Shown here: in pieces, positions 54,158-63,100 of the stretch
Numbering within the stretch: position 1 is the stretch's first letter
Layout of the letters: every line of letters starts with the position of its first letter
Assembly: GCF_016584085.1 (NCBI RefSeq)
Contig: NZ_NRSJ01000018.1
Coordinates: 1 to 64,000, forward strand
From: Halochromatium glycolicum
Lineage (GTDB): Bacteria; Pseudomonadota; Gammaproteobacteria; Chromatiales; Chromatiaceae
Reading direction: 5' to 3'
Length of the DNA: 64,000 nt
The notes under the pieces: model-generated
Databases searched by the model: none
The model's input: the letters and a program-made list of their open reading frames with translations, nothing else
Told to the model about the DNA's origin: nothing
Made by a program: the position numbers and the translations under genes

Positions 54158-55701
54158 TGAGCGACCCGATCCCATCGCTGTTCCGCGCCGTTGCCGCGCG
54201 TTGGCCGGAGGCGCGGGCGGTGCTGGACGCTCCCAGAGTCTGGACCTATCGGGAGCTTGACCGCGCGAGCGACGGCGTTGCCGCCGGGCTTGCGGAGCGG
54301 GGCGTCGCACCGGGCGAGCGCGTCGCCCTCTACTGCCCGAATGGCGCCGAGTTCGTCATCTGCTATCTGGCGGTCCTGAAGTGTGGCGCCGTCGTCGTGC
54401 CGATCAACCTGTTGCAGAGTCCGCCCGCGGTGGCGTTCATGCTCGAGGACTGTGGTGTGACCGTCCTATTCCAGCACGCGCAGGTAGCAGACGCTGCCGC
54501 AGCAGCATGCGCGCAAGCGCCGACGGTCCGGCTGCGCATCGGCATCGGCCTGCCCGACAGCGACCCGGTCGACGCGCATCTGGAAACGATGTTGGAGCCT
54601 GCGGCGGCGTTGCCCGAAGCGCCCGGCGCGGACGCCGATGCCGTCATCCTCTACACCTCCGGCACCACCGGACGGCCGAAGGGCGCCGTGCTCACCCATC
54701 GGAACCTCGCCGCCAACGCCCGCGCCGTCGCCGAGGTACTCGCGTTCGATCCTGCCAGCGACCGGGTGCTGGTGGTGCTGCCGATGTTCCACGCCTTCGC
54801 CGGCACCGTCGGCATCCTGACGCCGCTGCTCTGCGGTGCGGCGCTGATCCCGGTGACCCGCTTCGACCCGCAGGTGATCACGAAGGGAATCGGCGACCAG
54901 GGTGCGACAGTCTTTCTTGGCGTACCGAGCCTCTACACAGTGCTGCTGCGGCTCGACGATGCCGCGATCGCGCGTTGGCGCAGCGTGCGCCTGTGCATCT
55001 CCGGTGGCGCTGCGCTGCCGCTGGCGACCCTGCGGGAGTTCGAGAGGCGCTTCGGCATCCCGATCCTCGAGGGGGACGGCCCCACTGAATGCGGTCCGGT
55101 CACCTGCGTGAATCCTCCGACAGGACCGCGCAAGCCAGGCTCGGTCGGTCCACCGATCCCTGGTGTCGCGATGCGGATCGCCGATGCCGAAGGCAGAACG
55201 CTGGAGGACGGCGCGCATGGCGAGGTCTGCGTGCGCGGGCCGAGCGTGATGCGGGGCTATTGGAATCTGCCCGAGGAGACCGCCGCGAGCTTCCATGCCG
55301 ATCCGACCGGCCCCTGGTTTCGCACCGGCGATCTCGGCTATCGCGACGCCGACGGCTGGTTCTATCTCGTCGACCGGATCAAGGACCTGATCATCTGCAA
55401 TGGGATGAACGTCTACCCGCGGGTCGTCGAGGAGGCCCTGGTGCGCCATCCGGCGGTCGCCGAGGCGGCGGTAGTCGGCGAGCCGCATCCAGTGCATGGC
55501 GAGATCCCGGTCGCCCATGTCACGCTGCTTCCGGATCAGCCGGTCGATGCCGCGTCGCTGAAGCATTGGTGCCGCGAGCAGCTCGGCCGGCATGAGATAC
55601 CGCGGCGCATCGAGGTCGTCACGGCGCTGCCGCGCAATGCGGCAGGTAAGATCCTGAAGCGGGAGCTGCGCCGTAGCGGCGAGATCGAACGGGGCGTCTA
55701 G
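54157..55701 (+). CDS. Long-chain acyl-CoA synthetase-like AMP-dependent ligase
   Basis: A 514-residue adenylate-forming enzyme that activates an acid as acyl-AMP and usually makes the CoA thioester. The signature YTSGTTGRPKGAVLTH is near residue 166; GDGPTECGPVTC, WFRTGDLGYRDADGWFY and the C-terminal lysine region NAAGKILKREL are complete. The ATG is in the TGATG overlap with the methyltransferase stop. It is the last gene of the five-gene run. The acid is unknown; long-chain fatty acid is the family's usual one. Confidence 0.9.
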   Translation: MSDPIPSLFRAVAARWPEARAVLDAPRVWTYRELDRASDGVAAGLAERGVAPGERVALYCPNGAEFVICYLAVLKCGAVVVPINLLQSPPAVAFMLEDCGVTVLFQHAQVADAAAAACAQAPTVRLRIGIGLPDSDPVDAHLETMLEPAAALPEAPGADADAVILYTSGTTGRPKGAVLTHRNLAANARAVAEVLAFDPASDRVLVVLPMFHAFAGTVGILTPLLCGAALIPVTRFDPQVITKGIGDQGATVFLGVPSLYTVLLRLDDAAIARWRSVRLCISGGAALPLATLREFERRFGIPILEGDGPTECGPVTCVNPPTGPRKPGSVGPPIPGVAMRIADAEGRTLEDGAHGEVCVRGPSVMRGYWNLPEETAASFHADPTGPWFRTGDLGYRDADGWFYLVDRIKDLIICNGMNVYPRVVEEALVRHPAVAEAAVVGEPHPVHGEIPVAHVTLLPDQPVDAASLKHWCREQLGRHEIPRRIEVVTALPRNAAGKILKRELRRSGEIERGV

Positions 55702-56294
55702 CCAATCGCCGACCGATCGGCGCCGGCTTCGCGATCCGACCCCGCACCCGAGATGGATCGCGACCTTCGACGGTATGCGCCCGATCCGTCGGCGCATTGG
55801 GCCGCCGCTGATCGTCTCCCATCATCCCGAGACCGCCGGACGCTACATGCTGATCGCCGGGGAGCGCCGCTGGCGCGCTGCTGGCAAGGCCGGCCTGACC
55901 CTGCTTCCGGTGGTCATCCGTGAACTGACCGGCGATCACGGTCTGGCGGTCCAGCTGGTCGAGAACATCGACCGCGAGGAGCTCTCGGTCATGGAGGAGG
56001 CCCTGGCCGTGGTGCGACTGCTCGACTTCGGCCGCAAGCCAAAGGAAGTCGCGGACATGCTCGGCAAGACCGCCGCCTGGGTTTCCCTGCGCAAGAAGAT
56101 CGCCAAGCATCAGGCAATCCTCGAACGCTCTTTATGTGTTCCAGTTAGCTAAGCCACCAGTGCGCCCAAGAGCGCCGGCAGCAATCCCTTGCTGCTGCAT
56201 TGGCTGCGCCGATTCGCTATCCTTTTTCAAGACTTGTATCCCAGCGCGGACAACGGTCATCCGGATCCTTCGCTACCCGTGGAGAGACTGAGCG
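55702..56294. other. Start of a decayed plasmid-like region
   Basis: This stretch holds only a broken parB-like gene (55775-56152) and noncoding sequence up to the antitoxin-like gene. The change in gene type after 55701 marks the edge of an acquired segment. Confidence 0.4.
55775..56152 (+). pseudogene. Truncated ParB-family partition protein
   Basis: A 125-residue open frame holds the ParB core, with YMLIAGERRWRAAGKAGLTL (box with GERR) and VQLVENIDREELSVMEEALA, then the start of the helix-turn-helix (KPKEVADMLGKTAAWVSLRKKI). The N-terminal strand before it is in another frame and the DNA-binding half is cut off, so the gene is broken. ParB proteins bind centromere-like sites to segregate plasmids or chromosomes. 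Confidence 0.7.
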
Positions 56295-56564
56295 ATGCGC
56301 ATCGATGCCGAGCTTGACCCGATTCACAGCGAGCGGCTCAAGACCTTGATGGAACGCTTGAAGCGTCCTTTGCCAGAGGTCTTGGCCGTTGCCATCGATG
56401 CCGCCTACGGCGAGCTTGCACCCGAGGGAGCAACGGAAGACTCAGCGCTTTTTGAAGCCTTGGAATCGATCGGCTTCGTCGGCTGCGTCGACGATGATCC
56501 TGATCTCTCAGCGACCTACAAGACCCGCGTCGACTTCTCCGCCAAGTCTGGCGTCAAGGCTTGA
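56295..56564 (+). CDS. Antitoxin-like partner of a PIN toxin
   Basis: An 89-residue protein with GGAGAGACTGAGCG before the ATG. Residues 1-40 (DPIHSERLKTLMERLKRPLPEVLAVAIDAA) resemble a ribbon-helix-helix antitoxin DNA-binding part; the C-terminus is acidic, as expected for toxin contact. Its stop overlaps the start of the PIN-domain gene by 4 bp, the usual antitoxin-toxin order. The exact family is unknown to me. Confidence 0.65.
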   Translation: MRIDAELDPIHSERLKTLMERLKRPLPEVLAVAIDAAYGELAPEGATEDSALFEALESIGFVGCVDDDPDLSATYKTRVDFSAKSGVKA

Positions 56565-56780
56565 TCATCGTCGACACTGGCGCTTGGGTTGGGCTTGCCA
56601 ATCGGCGGGACACCGACCATGAGGCTTGCCGTCGCTTTTTTCGGACGAACCGCGAGCCCTTGGTGACGACAGTCCCGGTGCTGGTCGAGAGCGTCCATCT
56701 GTTGTACAACCGTGTCGGCGTGGATATGACCTTGGCCTGGTTCGAAACCATGCAGAGACAGGGCGTTCGCGTGATCTCGC

Positions 56781-58228
56781 GGCTCTTCAGGATTTCCTGT
56801 GGAAAGATAATCTTTCTATTTCAGTGCGTTAACATCGAGAGCTTGAAGGGTAATCGTGCCAACGATCAGAGGGCTCTCGGCGCCAAGCCGTTGTTTCTCC
56901 GTCCGTACAGGGCATAGCCGAAGAGGTCCAAATAGAGCCGTTGAAAGAGATGCTCACGGTTGAGCAGGCCATAGCAGCGGCGTTTAATGACTTTGATCTT
57001 GTTGTTCAGTCCCTCGACAAAGCCGCTGTTGTGCCGCTGCGGGAAATAGTTGCTGATCTCCTCTTTGTGCAGATTCAATGTCTTGAGAAAGCCATCGAAG
57101 CAACGCACCGAGCTGCGCCTCACGCGGGCGGCCCATCCGCTGAGCCGCAATTTGGCTTGCTTGCGGGTGAGGGGTTGGTTAAAGAGCGTGGTCAGCTCAT
57201 CGCGCAAGTCGACGGCCTCACGCAAGCGCGGGGAGTGCGTGAACAACAGGGCCAAGACGTTGGCCTCCTCATCGGTCAAGGCATCGGGGGCTTTACGCAA
57301 GGCCCACATCGCGCCTTTGAGTTGGCGATAGGTCGCCTTCGGCAAGGTTTTCTGCAACCGCTTCAGTTCTCGCTTGCGCAAGGTCTCAACCGCTTCGCGA
57401 TATAGCTTGGCGACATGGAAGCGATCGGCAACGACCCGAATTCGGCGTCCAAAGACGGCCTTGGCCGCGTTGATGAAGCCCTCGTAGAGATCGCTGCAGA
57501 GGACCTGGACCGTTTGGCGTAAGCGCTTGGGCATGCTTGATAAAAAGCCGATGACGGTCGCTTTCTGGCGGTCTTCGAGCACGCCGAGGATGTGAGTCTG
57601 ATCGCCGCTCTGTCCGGTGACGATGGCAACAAAATCACGGTGGCCTTTCTTCAGGGCAATCTCATCGATGCCGATGAACTCGAGCGATGGCAACGCCTCC
57701 CAGTCGGGGGTCGTGGCGATGTGACGATCGAGCAGGCCTTGGAGGGTCTCGATCGAGACCCCTTCCTTGTGCGCAACATCACTCAAGGTGCTATTGATAC
57801 AGGCGCGCAGCAGGTGCTCCTCGTACGCCTTGCTCATGCGACTACGACGGTTGAACCAGGGGACTTGCTGGGTCGTGGTCGGCCCGTCGTCACAGTCGCA
57901 GCGATCGCGCGGGAGGCGAAACCGAAGGTAAACCGGCTTGCCCAATAGGTCCAAATGGCGCACCGTCTTCCATTCACTCCAGCCATTGCGCGTGGTGATC
58001 CACTCGCCACAGCGGTGGCACGTCGTTCCCTCTTGGGTGCTGCTCAACGTGACTATGAGCTGTCCATCCCGGTCCTCAAACGCCGCTTCAATGCGGGTTT
58101 GCGGCAGCTCTAACAGTAACGCCATGGCTTGGCGAAGCGGCTCGTTGTTGGTCCCCATCTTGACGCCTGTGTCGCTGTAACTTGCTGTATAGTAAGTGTA
58201 TTATACTCTACTGAGATCCTGAAGAGCC
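56781..58228 (-). mobile_element. ISL3-family insertion sequence
   Basis: A complete 1448-bp element. The terminal inverted repeats begin GGCTCTTCAGGAT at both ends, and an exact 8-bp target duplication GATCTCGC lies on each side (56773-56780 and 58229-58236). These sizes are standard for ISL3. It encodes one transposase on the minus strand. The clean duplication and intact transposase suggest a recent insertion. Confidence 0.93.
56866..58158 (-). CDS. tnp: ISL3-family transposase
   Basis: A 430-residue DDE transposase. The N-terminal zinc-finger region (CHRCGEW ... CDCDD) and the catalytic domain (FIGIDEIALKKGHRDFVAIV, VVADRFHVAKLYREAVETLRK, and the late NSGFVEGLNNKIKVIKRRCYG with the final glutamate) are complete. 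Length fits ISL3 (about 400-440). It fills the element on the minus strand. Confidence 0.95.
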   Translation of the reverse strand: MGTNNEPLRQAMALLLELPQTRIEAAFEDRDGQLIVTLSSTQEGTTCHRCGEWITTRNGWSEWKTVRHLDLLGKPVYLRFRLPRDRCDCDDGPTTTQQVPWFNRRSRMSKAYEEHLLRACINSTLSDVAHKEGVSIETLQGLLDRHIATTPDWEALPSLEFIGIDEIALKKGHRDFVAIVTGQSGDQTHILGVLEDRQKATVIGFLSSMPKRLRQTVQVLCSDLYEGFINAAKAVFGRRIRVVADRFHVAKLYREAVETLRKRELKRLQKTLPKATYRQLKGAMWALRKAPDALTDEEANVLALLFTHSPRLREAVDLRDELTTLFNQPLTRKQAKLRLSGWAARVRRSSVRCFDGFLKTLNLHKEEISNYFPQRHNSGFVEGLNNKIKVIKRRCYGLLNREHLFQRLYLDLFGYALYGRRNNGLAPRAL

Positions 58229-58439
58229 GATCTCGCTTGAGGCATCACACCTCGGCCGGGTCTCGAATTTGATGCATCGTTATCGGGATCTCCCGATGGA
58301 TCTCGCCGATGCATCGCTGGTTCTTCTAGCGGAAGAATTGGGCAGCGGCCGTATCGTCTCTACCGATCAGCGCGACTTCAATGCATACCGCTGGAAGCAT
58401 CGCGAACCATTCGACAATCTCTTGGACCTGAGCGGATAG

Positions 58440-58805
58440 TCAGAGGCCGTATTCGTAGTCTGTCCCGGAATACTCTCCTGGTGAGAACGCCCCCCGCGCG
58501 CCGGATGTTACATGTGAGACCCTGCTCTTTCTTGATCCTGCTCTTTTCTTCGGACTGCACTATGCGCAGGTCGGCCGTATCGCCAAAAGAGCACGCGATG
58601 CAGAATGCAAGACCTGAAGCCCGTCATCGACGGATAACGGATACCAATACGCGGGGATTGGGGCTGACGTTGGGCGCTCCCGAAGGTGGCGGGGCGACGG
58701 CTATATGCACGGGACAACACGTGTTGAGTGTGGTCACGGGTCGCGGGTTGACCGTCTTTGCGGGCGGTCCTCGGGGTTATCCGAGATAGAGCAAAACGGT
58801 ACCGG
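58440..58805. other. Gap after the split vapC, no recognised gene
   Basis: Short frames on both strands (for example 58508-58720 minus) have no ribosome site or similarity. The stretch is probably debris of the same decayed plasmid-like region. Confidence 0.3.
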
Positions 58806-59260
58806 TCATGGCGGCTCCCAATTCTGGGACCGAATCTCTAGCGGACCCAGATGCTCGTTCAGCCATAGGATCACCGGTACATCCGTCGCCGCCAGCAGCG
58901 CCATGGTCCCCTTCACCGTCTCCTCGGCATCCGGCCCGCCGGCGATCAGCGTCTGCACCACGACCCGGTGGCCCAGCTCCTGGAGCAGGGCGAAGACCCC
59001 GTTCTCCACCTCGCGGGCCTAAGCGTCTCGAAGCCGTTGCTGCCGACGTCGACCACGACCTGGCCGTCGTCCGGCGCCTCGGCGACGATCCCCACCAGGG
59101 TGTCCAAGGCTCGCGGGTCGATCCACATGGTGACTCTCAGAGTGCTTTGGGACAGGTTCAGATGCGTCGCCTTCAGCGGCGCGTACTGGAGCAGGGTCGG
59201 GTTCAGCGTATCGGTATCGATCGCCCTTGCTCCACCAGCCACTGGGTGGAGCCAACTCAA
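58806..59260 (-). pseudogene. Broken TraL/ParA-like nucleotide-binding protein gene
   Basis: Two minus-strand frames together read as one protein. The first (59260 down to about 59020) contains TDTLNPTLLQYAPLKATHLN, then WIDPRALDTLV and VVVDVGSNGFETL. The second (from about 59019 to 58806) continues with REVENGVFALLQELGHRVVVQTL and ends VPVILWLNEHLGPLE. This matches plasmid-type TraL/ParA-like proteins, but the P-loop part is missing and a frameshift lies near 59020. It is therefore a relic of conjugation or partition genes. Confidence 0.65.
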
Positions 59261-59287
59261 CGCGAAAGATTGAGCCCGAACCCGTGG

Positions 59288-59611
59288 TCAGTCGGTCTCG
59301 ATTCCAAACAGGCCCCACCAATCACGCGAGGCATGAAGGACGCGGATGACCGACATGCCGTCCGGCCGAGGAAGGTAGAACACCAGGTACTTCTCGAAGC
59401 CGCGAACGCGCCATTTGCGCATGTGCTTCAGAGCCGGATTGCTGAGGTTGAGATAAGCGCCGATTTGCGGTTGCTCGGCCAAGTCCGCAAAGGTGGAGCG
59501 GGCATTGGTCAGGAAGCGATCAGCGGTCTCGTCGCCGGCCGTTTCCGCCAAGTGGACGACGTGTTGGATCAGATCTCGCCGGGCGGTCGCGCGCTGATAG
59601 ACACGCGCCAT
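59288..59611 (-). CDS. parE: ParE/RelE-family toxin
   Basis: A 107-residue toxin of the ParE group, which blocks DNA gyrase. The start (VYQRATARRDLIQHVVHLAE) and core (KWRVRGFEKYLVFYLPRPDGMSVIRVLHASRDW) are typical; the length fits. It overlaps the stop of the ParD-type gene by one base. The frame is intact, so the pair may still work. Confidence 0.9.
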   Translation of the reverse strand: MARVYQRATARRDLIQHVVHLAETAGDETADRFLTNARSTFADLAEQPQIGAYLNLSNPALKHMRKWRVRGFEKYLVFYLPRPDGMSVIRVLHASRDWWGLFGIETD

Positions 59612-59871
59612 CAGGACGCTTGCCTTCGAGCGGCCAGTCGGGTCATGGCCTCGGCGCGGATCGCCTTCCAGTCGTCGTCGGAGAGCACAGTCTCGGTACT
59701 GCTGAGCCCCTCGAGCAGCGCCGACTCTAATGCCTGCTGGGCCTTCCGCTGCTCGTCGGCGCGGATGAGCTCACGAACATACTCGCTCGCGCTGCTGTAG
59801 CGGCCTTCTGCGATCTGTCCGTCCACGAACTCCTTCAGGGGGTCGGGCAGCGAAATGTTCATCGTCTGCAT
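59611..59871 (-). CDS. parD: ParD-family antitoxin
   Basis: An 86-residue antitoxin: the first 45 residues are a ribbon-helix-helix (MNISLPDPLKEFVDGQIAEG, then RYSSASEYVRELIRADEQ), the C-terminus the ParE-binding tail. It would bind the operon's own promoter and neutralise ParE. The start may be at 59871 or 59862. Confidence 0.9.
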   Translation of the reverse strand: MQTMNISLPDPLKEFVDGQIAEGRYSSASEYVRELIRADEQRKAQQALESALLEGLSSTETVLSDDDWKAIRAEAMTRLAARRQAS

Positions 59872-60478
59872 GTTGGCGCTCCGTTTCGGTTCATGCGTAC
59901 ATCATGGCAAAGATTGGCAATAGTTGCCAGATCGCTGCGCACTGGGATCTCCAAGCCTCCATGTGCGTCGCTGCTCAGCCGCCGAAGCGCGAAGATGGCT
60001 GTTCGCTGGATCCCAAGCCCATCCGGCGGTCGCCTTGGTCCGGGCCGGGAGCAGGATGGTCCCGAGAATCCGGTCCCGGGACTCGTGCAGGAAGGACGCC
60101 TCCGCGATGGGGCAGGGCGACGAACACCGTAGGATGCCTCTACTTGCGGATTTCCTTGACGGCATTGAGACCGACATGGCCACCGCCAGCGCCACCGAAC
60201 CCTGATATCAACGTGCGAGCTCATTGCGAGGTATGAGCAAGGTAGATTGGTGGTCGAGATGGGCTCGCACGCCCGACGGATATCGTCACTCGCCTTGGTT
60301 TCCGGACAGGCTGAGCCCATCGGTGCTGAATGTCCCGGCGCTTTCTGTCGGGTGATCAGGCGGAATGGCTATACGGGGGCCGAATGCAGTCTCGGCCTCC
60401 GGTCAAGGCCCGCCGTGTCGCTGCGCAACGGCAACACGGCGGGCGTCAAGCGGGGTGCAATGGGTCGGCGCTGAGTGG
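59872..60478. other. 607-bp gap with repeat R2 and no recognised gene
   Basis: Promoter of parDE should lie near 59880-59940. Frames such as 59859-60320 on the minus strand read out of dispersed repeat R2 and are not credible genes. Confidence 0.35.
60281..60371 (+). repeat. Dispersed repeat family 2, copy R2
   Basis: Starts TATCGTCACTCGCC and ends GGCGGAATGGCT, matching R1 (22002-22092) over its whole length with about a dozen differences. The end block is also in R3. It lies upstream of the cytochrome gene's stop, in intergenic DNA. Confidence 0.75.
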
Positions 60479-60829
60479 CTACCGCGACGATAGCCAGCGC
60501 GCAATGCTGCGTAGGTGCTCCGAGCTTGGCGGTGCGTCGCAGCTTGCTGGCGAGTAGAAGGCCGCATGCATCAGCTTTGATTCTTCGGTTGTGCCTTTGC
60601 CGCCCAGGATCTTCGAGGCGTTCGCGTAGATCTCGGACGCTGGCTGGCCGGCCAGCTCAGGGACCATCTTGCTGACGGGCTCCTTTCCGTCGACGCCATG
60701 ACAGTTGACGCAGCCGTGGAATTTGAACAGGTCCTCGCCCGACGGCGAAGCCGCGTCCTCGGCGTTGACGGGCGGCCCGCCTGCGGCGAGTGTCAATCCG
60801 AAGAGCAGGGTGAGTGCAGGTTGTTTCAT
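60479..60829 (-). CDS. Small c-type cytochrome
   Basis: A 116-residue periplasmic electron carrier. The signal peptide ends VNAED, the heme site is CVNCH (about residues 39-43), and a likely axial methionine is M91 or so in KLMHAAFY. AGGAGA lies before the ATG at 60829; the frame opens 69 codons earlier without a signal peptide. Class I-like, alone, convergent with nothing. The partner is unknown. Confidence 0.85.
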   Translation of the reverse strand: MKQPALTLLFGLTLAAGGPPVNAEDAASPSGEDLFKFHGCVNCHGVDGKEPVSKMVPELAGQPASEIYANASKILGGKGTTEESKLMHAAFYSPASCDAPPSSEHLRSIARWLSSR

Positions 60830-61236
60830 GTGCGTTCTCCTCTGGTCAATTGCGCTTGTCAGCGCGGCTGGGGAGGCTGCGGAATTCGCGTTGCCTGCCA
60901 TCGTCATGGCCCCGCAGCAACTTAGGCGCATGGCTGGGGTCGCGCCATAGTCAATGACACGTACCGGCCAAAGGTCAGCTTCTTGTGCTTCGTGATGCGC
61001 TGATTGCGTACCCCGAGAGGATGAAGCGGGGACCAAAGGCGGAGCGATGGCATGAGCAATGCCCAGCGCGCGTATCAGCGACGGGGAAAGGCGGTGCGCC
61101 GCGACGGCGCAGCTGAATCGGGGGTCGCTTCGTCGGTTTGTCGCGAATAGTCGCGGCGTTTTTATGGGATTTAGGGCTGGCTTTCCGCTCCGGGGGTACG
61201 ATTCCCGGATCGCTGGGCCTTTCGAGCGACACCACC
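60830..61236. other. Divergent promoter region between the cytochrome and the LuxR-type gene
   Basis: A small stem-loop (TGCGCCG CGA CGGCGCA near 61095-61111) is visible. No gene or repeat is recognised in these 407 bp. Confidence 0.3.
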
Positions 61237-62490
61237 ATGAGCCAAGACTGGATCGCCATCATCGAGTCGGCGTATCGGCTGGAGAACGACGATGATCTGT
61301 GGCTGGATCGGTTGCTCGAGCAAGCCGGCCCGCTGATCGACCATGGGATCCCTCCTGTCGCTTGGGTCTATCGTCACTCGCGAAGTCGGCGGGATCTCGT
61401 CTTTGCGCGCAGCGCCGTTTCCGAAGGCCGGCGCTGGGTCAAGCTGGCCCATGCCGGCCGCGATCCGAGGCTTCATGAACTTCTCTATGGCGAAGGGCGT
61501 TGTCTCGGCACCATCGTGCGCGACATGTTCCCCAGGCTTCCGGACGAGGAGCCGAAGTTCCGCACCGTGACAGCGGGGGCCGCTGAGGACCTTCTGCTCG
61601 CGGCGGGGCACACGGGAACGGGCGACGCCGTGGCCTTTGCGGCCTATTCGAAGACAGAAATCTCGGTCACGCGCCAACACCACAAGCGCTGGCGATGGCT
61701 CGGCGCCCACTTGGGCGCTGCACTTCGACTACGCGCGGCCTGCCGTTCGCTGAGCCTGGACGAATTCCCTGTTGAAGCCATCTGCGACCCGGACGGCCGG
61801 GTGCAGGACGCGCGCAATGTCGGGCGTGACCGCAATGCGCGCGAGCGGTTGGCCCATGCCGTGCGGGTGATGGACCGAACGCGCTGCGCGAGCAGACGGT
61901 TGCAGACTGACGAAGCGCTCGCGGCCTGGGAGGCGTTGGTCGCAGGCCGTTGGTCGCTGGTCGAACACCTCGACAGCGACGATCGGCGCTTCATCATCGC
62001 AGTCCGCAACGATCCTCACCACCCGGACCCGCGGGGACTGACGCAACGCGAACGGCAGGTTGCCGAGTATGTCGGCATGGGGCGCTCGAGCGGCGAGATC
62101 GGCTATACGCTCGGGCTTGCGCCTTCCAGCGTGACCGACTGCAGCCTGCGCGCGCAACGCAAGCTCGGCCTATCGTCCTGGACGGAGCTCGCAACCTTCT
62201 TTGCCCGCAATGGGCCGCGTGCGCGGCTAGCCGAGTGCTCCCTGAGCGGCAACCAGCTGCTCTTTGGCTCCTATCCGCGCATCCCCGAGCACGCGTTGCG
62301 GGGCTTGACCGAGGCCGAGCGGGACGTTCTGGCGGCGTTATTGGCAGGGAGCACCAACGCGGACATCGCCCGTCGTCGACGTTCATCCGAGCGCACGGTC
62401 GCCAATCAGGCGCAGTCCATCTATCGCAAGGTCGGCGTGCGCTCTCGAAACGAACTGGCCGCGAAGCTGCATGGCGCGCACGGCCGATGA
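61237..62490 (+). CDS. Transcription regulator with two LuxR-type HTH domains
   Basis: A 417-residue regulator. The N-terminal 250 residues form an unrecognised sensor-like region with no membrane helix. Two LuxR-type DNA-binding domains follow: HTH1 at about 267-323 (GLTQRERQVAEYVGMGRSSGEIG) and HTH2 at about 356-412 (GLTEAERDVLAALLAGSTNADIA), separated by 32 residues. Two such domains in one chain are unusual. The ATG at 61237 is used instead of the upstream frame start at 61138. It is 95 bp upstream of the thioesterase gene. Confidence 0.82.
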   Translation: MSQDWIAIIESAYRLENDDDLWLDRLLEQAGPLIDHGIPPVAWVYRHSRSRRDLVFARSAVSEGRRWVKLAHAGRDPRLHELLYGEGRCLGTIVRDMFPRLPDEEPKFRTVTAGAAEDLLLAAGHTGTGDAVAFAAYSKTEISVTRQHHKRWRWLGAHLGAALRLRAACRSLSLDEFPVEAICDPDGRVQDARNVGRDRNARERLAHAVRVMDRTRCASRRLQTDEALAAWEALVAGRWSLVEHLDSDDRRFIIAVRNDPHHPDPRGLTQRERQVAEYVGMGRSSGEIGYTLGLAPSSVTDCSLRAQRKLGLSSWTELATFFARNGPRARLAECSLSGNQLLFGSYPRIPEHALRGLTEAERDVLAALLAGSTNADIARRRRSSERTVANQAQSIYRKVGVRSRNELAAKLHGAHGR

Positions 62491-62584
62491 CCGGCGCCGT
62501 TCGCGGGAGCCGTTGGGCTCGACAGCACACCGCTGATCATGAATGGCCCCGCCACTACAGCCACTACAGCTCGTGAGGGTGTCG

Positions 62585-63100
62585 ATGGAGATCACTTCAG
62601 TCGCCTTTATCGCGCAGGTCGGAATCACGAAGGACCGCGCAGGGCGGTTGACGCTCGACTGCGACGATTCGGTCAAGAGCCACGTCCAGACCATCCATTC
62701 CGGGGCGCTCTTCACCTTGGCGGAGGCGGCCAGCGGTGAGGCGTTGCGAGTGCGTTTCTCGGCGCTTGCCGATCAGGTCGTCCCCGTGATCCGGGATGCT
62801 GAGATCACCTACCGGCAGCCGGCAACCAGTGCGGTCACTGCGTTTCCAGCGATCAGCGATGACGCAATCCGTACGTTCGAGCAGCGCTTCGCGAGGAAAG
62901 GGCGCGCCACGATCGAGGTCGAGGTCGAGGTGACAGATCAGCGCGGCGTAGTCGTCTGCTCGGGGCGATTCAAGTGGCTCGTTTGGGAACAATCGACGAC
63001 GGTTGGCGTCAGCGGCGGCTCGGCAGGACCGTTGCCTTCGCTTGGTCCGCTTCGCATCGCGAGTGACATAGCCCGCGATGCTCCCGACGACGCTGCTTGA
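62585..63100 (+). CDS. Hotdog-fold thioesterase with a repeat-derived tail
   Basis: A 171-residue PaaI/DUF4442-like protein that would hydrolyse an acyl-CoA or act on a related thioester. The hotdog core includes VQTIHSGALFTLAEAASGEA near residues 35-54 and VVPVIRDAEITYRQPA. The natural end is near FKWLVWEQ (about residue 139). The last 30 residues are read from the diverged repeat copy D. AGGG before the ATG at 62585 supports the start; the frame opens 14 codons earlier. Confidence 0.78.
   Translation: MEITSVAFIAQVGITKDRAGRLTLDCDDSVKSHVQTIHSGALFTLAEAASGEALRVRFSALADQVVPVIRDAEITYRQPATSAVTAFPAISDDAIRTFEQRFARKGRATIEVEVEVTDQRGVVVCSGRFKWLVWEQSTTVGVSGGSAGPLPSLGPLRIASDIARDAPDDAA

Larger units (their letters stand above)
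56561..58439 (+). pseudogene. PIN-domain (VapC-type) toxin gene split by an ISL3 element
   Basis: The first 220 bp (56561-56780) code for the start of a PIN ribonuclease, with IIVDTGAWVGLANRRD and VPVLVESVHLL. The element at 56781-58228 follows, and one 8-bp duplicate lies at 58229-58236. From 58237 the frame resumes with LADASLVLLAEELG, then RIVSTDQRDFNAY, ending at TAG 58437-58439. Joined at the duplicated GATCTCGC, the parts give an uninterrupted 140-residue PIN domain with all four acidic residues. As it stands, a truncated protein with an IS-encoded tail would be made. The start is a TTG overlapping the antitoxin stop. Confidence 0.88.

Noticed and set aside
59859-60320. A 153-codon frame starting MGSACPETKASDD, resembling one at 21796-22041
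   Set aside because: The similarity is due to dispersed repeat family 2 (R1 and R2), not to a shared protein.
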